Below, one piece after another: positions 50,323 to 57,991 of a stretch of DNA of 64,000 nucleotides. The stretch is from assembly GCF_900108565.1 (NCBI RefSeq), contig NZ_LT629971.1, positions 3,038,001 through 3,102,000 of the forward strand. Direction: 5' to 3'. This DNA comes from Mycolicibacterium rutilum (GTDB taxonomy: Bacteria; Actinomycetota; Actinomycetes; Mycobacteriales; Mycobacteriaceae). The position numbers and the translations under genes are program-made. A model generated the notes under the pieces. That model was not told where the DNA came from. It was given only the letters and a program-made list of their open reading frames with translations, and did no database searches. Within the stretch, counting starts at the first letter, position 1, and each line of letters starts with the position of its first letter.

Positions 50323-51213
50323 GTGGCTACGAACTGGTCGCCGAGCCGACTCGGCAATCTGAGCGGACAGCGAATCATCGTCACCGGCGCGACCAACGGC
50401 GTGGGCCTGGCGACCGCAACAGCGCTGGCTCGTGCCGGTGCCCATGTGGTGCTCGCGGTGCGCAACCTCGAACTCGGCGCGCAACGCGCGGCCGAAATGG
50501 GCGGAGACACCTCGGTGCTCAGACTCGATCTGGCCGATCAGTCGTCGGTGCGGGCGTTCCCGGAGCTGCTCGACGGCGACGTCGACATCCTGATCAACAA
50601 CGCGGGCGTCGTCGCGCAGAAACGCGCGGAGACCGTCGACGGTTTCGAGAACACCCTCGGCACCAACTTCCTCGGGCCGTTCGCGCTGACCAACCTGCTG
50701 TTCCCCCGGGTCCGGTCGCAGATCATCAACGTCGGTTCCGACGCGCACAAGCGGGCCACGATCGACTTCGACGACCCCCACCTGCGCTGGGCCAAGTGGT
50801 CGGCGTTCCCGGCGTACGCCCGCTCCAAGCTCGCGGTGATGCTGTGGGGCCTCGAACTGGACCGCCGTCTCCGCGAGGCCGATTCACCGGTGCGCAGTTA
50901 CCTGACCCACCCCGGCTGGGTGGCCTCCAACTTGTCCAACGTCTCTGAGAAGCCTGTGATGGCAGCGCTTCACACGGTGGTCAAGGCCTCGGCGATCGTG
51001 CTCGCCAACGACACCGACGCGGGTGCCGCGCCGACCCTGTACTGCATGACCGAGCCGATCCCGCCCGGCAGCTACGTGGGCATCGACAGCAGGCTGGGCC
51101 TGAAGGGCGCTCCGACGCTCAGCGGCAGGGCCGCGGCGGCGTGCGACTACGAGGACGCGCGCCGACTGTGGGAGTTCGCCGAGAAGGAAACGGGCACAAG
51201 CCTTCCGCTGTAG
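50323..51213 (+). CDS. Short-chain dehydrogenase/reductase
   Basis: 296-residue classical SDR: nucleotide motif TGATNGVGLATA (GxxxGxG type), DILINNAGVV, and catalytic Y-x3-K in PAYARSKLAVMLWG, with Ser of INVGSDAHKRA. Resembles the retinol dehydrogenase/protochlorophyllide-reductase-like oxidoreductases common in mycobacteria. Probably NADP-dependent; substrate unknown. Ends directly next to the stop of the second giant secreted protein. Confidence 0.88.
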   Translation: MATNWSPSRLGNLSGQRIIVTGATNGVGLATATALARAGAHVVLAVRNLELGAQRAAEMGGDTSVLRLDLADQSSVRAFPELLDGDVDILINNAGVVAQKRAETVDGFENTLGTNFLGPFALTNLLFPRVRSQIINVGSDAHKRATIDFDDPHLRWAKWSAFPAYARSKLAVMLWGLELDRRLREADSPVRSYLTHPGWVASNLSNVSEKPVMAALHTVVKASAIVLANDTDAGAAPTLYCMTEPIPPGSYVGIDSRLGLKGAPTLSGRAAAACDYEDARRLWEFAEKETGTSLPL

Positions 51214-54200
51214 CTACAGCTCGCTCGGCGGTTGGTTCAGCCGCTCCTTGTTCTCCTCGATGATGGTCTCGACGACGCCGAGCGCCAGTTTCCTCGACCA
51301 GTCCCACCGCCACAGTCCGAGGGACTCCTCGACCGGGTTCTCGATCTCCGGCGGGAGGTCGCGGATGGTGTGGATGAACGCCGGACCCGCGTAATCCAGG
51401 TCGCGCCAGGCCTGCAGGAAGTCCGCGATGTAGTAGGCCTGGTTCACTTCGGACTCCACCGATGCCGGCTGACCGTATTCGGTGGCCCAGATTTTCTTGT
51501 TGCCGTCGCCGTGCGCGGTCATCAGGGCGCGCATCTCGTCGAGCTGGTTGATCGGTGAGCCCTGCAGCCAGGCGCCCGTCGAGAACGGCGTCGTGTAGTG
51601 GTACGGATGGTAGGACAGCGCGTCGAAGTAGCCGGCCGCGCCCGCCTCGTACATCTCCTTCAGGAAGCGCACCGAGTCGGTGGCCCAGTCGCCCTCGTCG
51701 AGGATGGCGCCGATCGAACCGGCGATGACCACCGCGTCCGGATCGATCTCCTTGATCACTGGATAGGCGGCCTGCAGCAGCTTGGTGTAGTCGGCGGCGT
51801 TCGGCTTCGGCTGCCAGAACATCTGGCCGTTGGGTTCGTTCCAGATCTCGTAGGCCCCCACCTCACCCTTGTACCGGGTCGCCACCATGCCGACGTACTC
51901 CGCGTACTCGGCCGGGTCGGCGGGGGAGCCGACGAGCGGATCGGTGCCGGGTGTCACGGCCCACTCCGGCGGATGGTTGAGCACGGCGAGGACCTTGATG
52001 CCGCGGTCCCGCGCGCCGTACACTAGTCGGTCGGTGCGGTCCCAGGTCCACACGTCGTCCTCGGGTTCCACCAGGAACCAGGGGATCAGGATCCGGATGG
52101 TGTCCACCCCGGATTCCTTCATGAGGTCCAGACCTGTGGCGAGGTCCTCGTCGGAGTACCACCAGAACTCGGGGGTGGCCACGGCCACCGTCGTCGCGCG
52201 CTGGTCGATCGCCGACGCCGCCGTGTCCGGCGGAGCGACCGCCACCACGACGGTCGTGGTCGTGGTGCCGCCGTAGCCGTCGCTGACGGTGACGGTGAAG
52301 GTGTCGGTTGCGTTGCTCGGCGAAGCTGCTGCCGCGTAACGGGATTCGACGTCCGGCACATAGGTGAACGCGCCTGTCGCCGCGTCGACCTTGACCACAC
52401 CCCTCGTCGGGCCGGTCTCCACCGTGTAGGTGAGGGCGTCGCGCTCGGGGTCGACGACGGACACGACGCCGGTCACCGTGCCGATCGCCAGCGTCGGATC
52501 ACTCACCGTCGCAGTGGGGTTCGTCGGGGCCGCGTTGACGTGCCCGTACGGCCGGATCGTCAGGTTGAGCTTGTAAGTCGCCGTACCGCCGTATCCGTCG
52601 GTGACGGTGACCGTGACGGTCTCCTGCTTGTTCCATGGTGCGGCCCACGGCGATGACGCGGCCCGGCGCGCGGCGTCGGTCGGCGTGTAGGCGAACCGAC
52701 CGTCCTCGCCGACGACGAGCGTGCCCGTCTTCGGGGCGGACACGGAGTAGGTCAGCGTGTCGTTGTCGGCGTCGGTCGCGGACAACTTGCCGGTGACGAC
52801 GCCGCTGTTCGGGTTGGCCCACACGTCGGCCGCCGTGACGCCGGTCGGCTTCGAGTTCAGCGGGCTGACCTTGACGGTCACCGTCACCGGAACGACGCCA
52901 CCGTGCCCGTCGTCGACGGTGAGGGAGAACGTGTCCTGTGTGGCCGTCGCCGGGGCACCGGTTCTGGCTGCCTCGCGGCGCGCCTCCGCCGTCGGTGTGT
53001 ACGTGAACGACCCGTTGGGCGCCAGCGTCAGCGTGCCCTTGGCGGGTCCGCTGGTCACCGCGTAGCTCAGCGCATCCTTGTCGCCGTCGCTGGCGGAGAT
53101 CTTCCCGGTGACCACCCCGGTCGAACTGTTCGGATTGCCAACCGTTTTGGTGACCGTCGGGGTTTTGTTGGTCGCCGAGATGTCGATCTCGACGGTCGAG
53201 TAGGCCACGCCGCCGCGGCCGTCGGACACCGCCACGGTGAACGAATCGGTCTTCAGCGACTCGTCGGCGACGGCCGCCGCGTGGCGCGCCGCGGCGGTGG
53301 GTGTGTAGGTGAACGTGCCGTCGGTCTTGAGCGTGAGCTTGCCCTTGGTCGGGCCACTGGTGACCGCGTAGGTCAGCGGATCCTTGTCGACGTCGGCGGC
53401 CACGATCTTGCCCGTGACGGCGCCCGTCGTCGTGTTGGGTGCGTGCGTGGTCGGGGCAGCGGTGGTGGGGGCGGTGTTCGGGCCGATGAGCGACACCGCG
53501 TAGACGGTGCCGGCGTCGGAGTTGGTGATGTACAACTGTCGGCCGTCCGGGGTGGCGGCCATCCTCGACGCCGCTGACAGTGGGTCCACCTCCGGACGGG
53601 TCCAGAACATCCGCAGCAGCTCACCGGTTTTCGGTTCCACGGTCAGCACCCAGCCGCGCTGGTTGACCGCGGTGACCATGGTGCCGTCGCGGCTGACGGT
53701 CAGGCCGGTGATCGGGTCCTCGCCGATGGTGTTGTACGAGCCGAGCACCGCGCGGGAACCGGTGTCGTAGACGGTCAGTGTGCCGTCGGCCGCGCCGACG
53801 TAGAGGCGCTTGTTGTCCGGACTGATCGCGATACTCGTTGGGGAGGCGGGTGATTCGGCGAACGCGCTGGTCTGGGTCGAGAACCAGGCGTACCGCGTTA
53901 CGGAGACCGAGCCGGTGCCGTCGGGCTTGGTGCCGATGACGTAGGCCGTGGCGCCGTCCGAGCCGACCACCAGGCCGGTCGGCTTTGTCCCGGCGGGTAG
54001 CTTCGCGACGGAGTCGATCGAGTTGAACGTCGTGTTGATCCGGGTGAGCGTGCCGGAGTCCGTTGCGACGTACAGCACGTCGCCGCGCGGACTGATCGCC
54101 ATCGCTTTGGGGGAGGTGACGGCGATGGTCTTGACGACGGCGCCGGTCGCCGTGTTGAGCACGGTGACCGTGTTGTTTTCCGCGCTCGAGACGTACAGGC

Positions 54201-55434
54201 GGGTGCCGTCGGGCTTGATGGCCAGCGCGTCGGGCGTCGGACCGGCGGCCAGCGTGCCGACGACGGTGTTGTTCACCGTGTCGATGACCGTCACGGTGCC
54301 GGCGGCCCGGTTGGTCACGTAGGCGCGCGTCGCGGTGGTGACGACGGCCGTGGAGTCGTTGATGGGGCCGATGTCGGCCAGTTTCGCGATCGGCGCCTCG
54401 CCCACCGGGACGTCGATGACCTGCACGACGTTGTTGGTCCCGTCGGAGACCGTCACCGTCATCGCGACCGTGTCGAGCTCGGGTGTGGTGGCGGCCAGGA
54501 TGCGCTGAGCGGTCGTCGGGGTGTACGTGAACGTCGCGGTCTTGGCGTTGAACGTCACGGTGCCGTCAGCGGGCGCCGACGTGAGCTTGTAGGTGAGCTT
54601 GTTGCCCTCGGGGTCAACGGCGACGATCGTGCCGGTGACGGCGCCCGTCGCGGCGGCCGGCGAGTCGAATTCGGTCGATACCGTGGGCGACTGGTTGGCC
54701 GCGGCGGCCGCGGTGGTTTCGCCGACGTCCCTGCGGGCGAAGGCCGCGAACAGCCACGCCAGCGGCGACGACGTCGGATTGTCCGACAGCGCACCGAAGA
54801 ACGCCGAGATCGCCGGCGCCACAAGGGTGTTGAGCGCGGTGAAGATCGAGGGCGGGGGAGTCGGCGCTGGGACGGGCGCCTGTGCTTCTTGATTCTCCTG
54901 TTCCTGCTGATCCTCTTGGAGGAGCGTGGCGGCGACGAACTGCTCCGCCGGTGCCTCGACCGGCTGCTCGACGGGTTCGCCGGCCGACCGGAATTGCGAA
55001 TCAGGCACGTCCGCAGGTGTCGCCGCGGCCGACGGGCCGGAGACCCGGTTGGCGTATGCAGGTTCGGTCGGTTCGGCGTTGAGCGCGTCGTTCTTGTCGT
55101 TCTTGTCGACCTTTGCCGCCGGTTCGTCTACCTGCTCAGGCTCGGGATCAGGCTCCACCGTCGGCGGCGTCGCATCGTCCGGGTCCGACTCCACCGCATC
55201 GTCGAGTTCCTCGACCGGGTCGGTTTCCGGTTCCGGCTCGGTCGACTCGTCGCCGGCGGCGGCTTCTGGCTTCGTGGGGGAATCGGCCGACTGGTCGGCG
55301 GACGGGTTCGAATCCGCCGCGCTGCCGTCCGTCGGCTCCGCCCACACGACGCCGGCAGGCGACCCCACCGCGAACCCGATCCCCAGCGCGACCGCGAGCG
55401 CCCCGACTCGACCGATGTAGCCGCTGTATCCCAT
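51214..55434 (-). CDS. Giant secreted protein: beta-propeller, Ig-like repeats, glycoside hydrolase (copy 2)
   Basis: 1406-residue paralogue of the protein at 45.7-49.9 kb with the same order of parts: signal peptide MGYSGYIGRVGALAVALG and following to about 32, acidic Glu/Pro/Asp-rich stretch to about 190, Ig-like repeat, YVTN propeller (YVTNRAAGTVTVIDTVNNTV), four Ig-like repeats (FTYTPTAAARHAA type), and a clan-A glycoside hydrolase from about 1070. The catalytic pair is conserved: YEIWNEPNGQMFW (Glu near 1199) and IWATEYGQPAS (Glu near 1319). Acidic region and linkers diverge from copy 1 while the propeller and hydrolase are well kept, so duplication is not recent. Likely exported polysaccharide-active enzyme. 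Confidence 0.88.
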   Translation of the reverse strand: MGYSGYIGRVGALAVALGIGFAVGSPAGVVWAEPTDGSAADSNPSADQSADSPTKPEAAAGDESTEPEPETDPVEELDDAVESDPDDATPPTVEPDPEPEQVDEPAAKVDKNDKNDALNAEPTEPAYANRVSGPSAAATPADVPDSQFRSAGEPVEQPVEAPAEQFVAATLLQEDQQEQENQEAQAPVPAPTPPPSIFTALNTLVAPAISAFFGALSDNPTSSPLAWLFAAFARRDVGETTAAAAANQSPTVSTEFDSPAAATGAVTGTIVAVDPEGNKLTYKLTSAPADGTVTFNAKTATFTYTPTTAQRILAATTPELDTVAMTVTVSDGTNNVVQVIDVPVGEAPIAKLADIGPINDSTAVVTTATRAYVTNRAAGTVTVIDTVNNTVVGTLAAGPTPDALAIKPDGTRLYVSSAENNTVTVLNTATGAVVKTIAVTSPKAMAISPRGDVLYVATDSGTLTRINTTFNSIDSVAKLPAGTKPTGLVVGSDGATAYVIGTKPDGTGSVSVTRYAWFSTQTSAFAESPASPTSIAISPDNKRLYVGAADGTLTVYDTGSRAVLGSYNTIGEDPITGLTVSRDGTMVTAVNQRGWVLTVEPKTGELLRMFWTRPEVDPLSAASRMAATPDGRQLYITNSDAGTVYAVSLIGPNTAPTTAAPTTHAPNTTTGAVTGKIVAADVDKDPLTYAVTSGPTKGKLTLKTDGTFTYTPTAAARHAAAVADESLKTDSFTVAVSDGRGGVAYSTVEIDISATNKTPTVTKTVGNPNSSTGVVTGKISASDGDKDALSYAVTSGPAKGTLTLAPNGSFTYTPTAEARREAARTGAPATATQDTFSLTVDDGHGGVVPVTVTVKVSPLNSKPTGVTAADVWANPNSGVVTGKLSATDADNDTLTYSVSAPKTGTLVVGEDGRFAYTPTDAARRAASSPWAAPWNKQETVTVTVTDGYGGTATYKLNLTIRPYGHVNAAPTNPTATVSDPTLAIGTVTGVVSVVDPERDALTYTVETGPTRGVVKVDAATGAFTYVPDVESRYAAAASPSNATDTFTVTVSDGYGGTTTTTVVVAVAPPDTAASAIDQRATTVAVATPEFWWYSDEDLATGLDLMKESGVDTIRILIPWFLVEPEDDVWTWDRTDRLVYGARDRGIKVLAVLNHPPEWAVTPGTDPLVGSPADPAEYAEYVGMVATRYKGEVGAYEIWNEPNGQMFWQPKPNAADYTKLLQAAYPVIKEIDPDAVVIAGSIGAILDEGDWATDSVRFLKEMYEAGAAGYFDALSYHPYHYTTPFSTGAWLQGSPINQLDEMRALMTAHGDGNKKIWATEYGQPASVESEVNQAYYIADFLQAWRDLDYAGPAFIHTIRDLPPEIENPVEESLGLWRWDWSRKLALGVVETIIEENKERLNQPPSEL

Positions 55435-55553
55435 CCCGTACCCCCATTAGCTCAGTAACGCACGATCGACAATATCTCAGACGATGCGTCAATAACTGAA
55501 GCTCAGGGTAAACGGTTCGCGATTGTCGTTAGACGCCGCCTACCTGCGAGAAG

Positions 55554-55567
55554 TTCACTTACGTGAA
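55554..55567. repeat. Small palindrome upstream of giant gene copy 2
   Basis: TTCAC-TTAC-GTGAA within an A+T-richer 222-base intergenic stretch that also carries the ATGGGGGT leader element (just before 55434). Could be an operator; no homologous copy is seen before the other two secreted-protein genes. Confidence 0.3.
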
Positions 55568-55656
55568 GGATCAAGCAAATTTGCCCACGTCAGGCACGTT
55601 TCCGCCGGTCGAGGCACTGCGGAAAGTAGCTAAGCGAAGAGGTTAGCGGGTGTGGG

Positions 55657-56433
55657 TCAGGCGGTGAGCGCGTCGGGCGATTCGGGCAGCACCTGCCCGC
55701 CGTCCACCGCGATCGCCTGGCCGGTGAGATACCCGGCCTCGTCGGAGGCGAGGAACGCGGCGAGGTAGCCGATGTCGGCAGGGGTGCCGAGCGCGCCGGC
55801 GGGGATCGCGCGCGCCATCCCGGCGAGGTAGTCGTCGCCGAGGTCGGCGAGTCCTTCGGTGAGGATGTTGCCCGGCAGGATCGCGTTGACGGTGATCGCG
55901 TGCGGCGCGAGTTCGATCGCGGCGGTGCGCATGAACCCCAACTGCGCCGCCTTCGATGCGCCGTAGTGCGACCAGCCGGGAAACCCGGTGATGGGCCCGG
56001 TGATCGACGACGTCAGGACCACGCGGCCCCGGCCCGATGCGATCAGCGCGGGCAGGCAGGACTGCACGGCGAAAACGGTGCCCTTGACGTTGGTGTCGAG
56101 TACCTCGGCGAGCTGCTGAGGCGTCATCGAGGCCAGCGGCGCCTCGGGGAAGATGCCGGCGTTGGCGCACAGAACGTCGATGCCACCGAAGGATTCGATG
56201 ACGGCATCCGCCATCGCGCCGCACGACTCGGGGTCGCTGACGTCGGCCTGGACACCGATCACCTTGCCGTCGCCGAGACCGTCGAGCGCCGCCACCGCGT
56301 CGTCGAGGTCGCCGGCCGACCGGGCGGAGATTGCGACGTTCGCACCGGCTTCGACGAAGACCGCGGCGATGCCGCGGCCGATTCCCTTGCTGCCGCCGGT
56401 GACGACAACCGACCTACCCGTGAGCGAGAACAC
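55657..56433 (-). CDS. Short-chain dehydrogenase/reductase (FabG-like)
   Basis: 258-residue [18 protein letters not shown] nucleotide motif, [10 protein letters not shown], Ser in VLTSSITGP, Tyr/Lys in [17 protein letters not shown], and the C-terminal [21 protein letters not shown] typical of ketoacyl-reductase-like enzymes. GTG start. Divergent from the amidase gene. Substrate unknown. Confidence 0.9.
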   Translation of the reverse strand: MFSLTGRSVVVTGGSKGIGRGIAAVFVEAGANVAISARSAGDLDDAVAALDGLGDGKVIGVQADVSDPESCGAMADAVIESFGGIDVLCANAGIFPEAPLASMTPQQLAEVLDTNVKGTVFAVQSCLPALIASGRGRVVLTSSITGPITGFPGWSHYGASKAAQLGFMRTAAIELAPHAITVNAILPGNILTEGLADLGDDYLAGMARAIPAGALGTPADIGYLAAFLASDEAGYLTGQAIAVDGGQVLPESPDALTA

Positions 56434-56527
56434 GGCTCAAGTGTCGGTCACCGGGCGCGTCTTCGCAGCGCAGCCGTTGTCGGCTCCGGTTGCCGGTCAG
56501 GTGTTGAGGCACCAGGATTGCGAAGCC

Positions 56528-57991
56528 ATGGACTCCGGGCAAGCCCGCGCGCTGGCCGATCTTGACGCGATCGGCCAGGGCGCGCTGGTCGCCGCCGGCG
56601 AACTCACGGCCACTGAGCTGCTCGAGGCGGCGATCATCCGGCTCGAGGCGTCACGGCCACTCAACGCCGTCATCACCGATCTCTTTGACCGCGGCCGGGA
56701 CCAGGCCGCGGCGCTGGATGCGTCGGGTTCCGCGCGGCGGGGTGCGTCGGGTCCGTTGGCCGGTGTGCCGTTTCTGCTCAAGGATCTCGGTGCCTCGCTC
56801 GCCGGGACACCGGAGGCGATGGGGTCGCGGGCGTTGCGCACCCACGTCGCGACGCAGACCGACTGGGTGGTGGAGCAGTACCTGTCGGCGGGCCTCGTCG
56901 TCTTCGGCAAGACGAACACCCCCGAGTGGGGTAACCACTGCACCACGGAGCCTTCGCTTTTCGGCCCGACGGTCAATCCCTGGTCGCCGACGGCCACACC
57001 GGGAGGTTCCAGCGGAGGTTCGGCCGCCGCGGTGGCCGCCGGCGTGGTGCCGGCCGCCTCGGGCGGTGACGGCACCGGTTCGATCCGGGTGCCTGCATCG
57101 TGTTGCGGGCTGGTCGGGCTCAAACCGCGCCGCGGCCGCAGCTCGTTCGCGCCGGGCGCGGGTCACGGCCTGGAGGGCCTCGTCAACGGGCACGCGCTCA
57201 CGCGGACGGTGCGCGACAGCGCCGCCCTGCTCGACGTCATCGCGGGCAGCGCTGACGGAGACCCGTATGCCGCCCCGCCGCCACCGCGCACGTACTTGGA
57301 TGCCGTCGCGGAAAGGCCCACGCGACAACGCATTCTGACGACCACCGCCTCACCGTTCCCCGGGCCGTCGACCGACCCGGCGGTGATCGCCGCCGTCGAG
57401 GAGACGGCAGGTCTGCTCGGCGAGCTCGGCCATGCTGTCGACTCCGGCGCTCCCACAGTCGATTCCGATGCGGTGACCGACGCGATCGCGGTGCTGCACA
57501 CGGTCAGCAATGCCCAACTGCACGCGCTCGCCACCGACCACCTCGGTCGCGAACCGGCCGAGGACGAGTTCGAGGCGAGCACCTGGGTGATGGTGCGCGA
57601 GGGCTTCACCACGACGGGGCTGCAGTACGCGCAGGCCATCGCGGCGATCCACGCCCAGACCCGCCGGTTCGCTTCTGGAATGGCCGGTTACGACGTGCTG
57701 CTGGTCCCGACGCTGCTGACGGCGCCACCGCCCTACGCGCTGCTGGATCAGCCGCGCGGCACCACGCGGGCGTTCTTCGACGTCGAGTTCGCGACGACGG
57801 GGTGGACATCGCTGGCCAATGTCACGGGCCGGGCGGCGATCTCGCTACCGCTGGGGATTACCGATGACGGACTGCCGATCGGTGTGCAGTTGATGGCACG
57901 CGACGAGACCGTGCTGCTGCAACTCGCCGCACAATTGGAGGCGGCGGCGCCGTGGGCCGATCGCCGGCCGCCGTCCTGGAGTGGGGCCTAG
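56528..57991 (+). CDS. Amidase (amidase-signature family)
   Basis: 487-residue amidase-signature enzyme with the Ser-cisSer-Lys triad: Lys in PFLLKDLGAS, cis-Ser region in TPGGSSGGSAAAVAAGVVP, and the nucleophilic Ser in GGDGTGSIRVPASCCGLVGLKP. Hydrolyses amides in the cytosol; substrate not predictable. ATG 56528 gives a normal N-terminus (LTATELLEAAIIRLEA); the open frame upstream overlaps the divergent SDR gene and is not coding. Stop overlaps the convergent sugar dehydrogenase stop region by 4 bases. Confidence 0.9.
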   Translation: MDSGQARALADLDAIGQGALVAAGELTATELLEAAIIRLEASRPLNAVITDLFDRGRDQAAALDASGSARRGASGPLAGVPFLLKDLGASLAGTPEAMGSRALRTHVATQTDWVVEQYLSAGLVVFGKTNTPEWGNHCTTEPSLFGPTVNPWSPTATPGGSSGGSAAAVAAGVVPAASGGDGTGSIRVPASCCGLVGLKPRRGRSSFAPGAGHGLEGLVNGHALTRTVRDSAALLDVIAGSADGDPYAAPPPPRTYLDAVAERPTRQRILTTTASPFPGPSTDPAVIAAVEETAGLLGELGHAVDSGAPTVDSDAVTDAIAVLHTVSNAQLHALATDHLGREPAEDEFEASTWVMVREGFTTTGLQYAQAIAAIHAQTRRFASGMAGYDVLLVPTLLTAPPPYALLDQPRGTTRAFFDVEFATTGWTSLANVTGRAAISLPLGITDDGLPIGVQLMARDETVLLQLAAQLEAAAPWADRRPPSWSGA

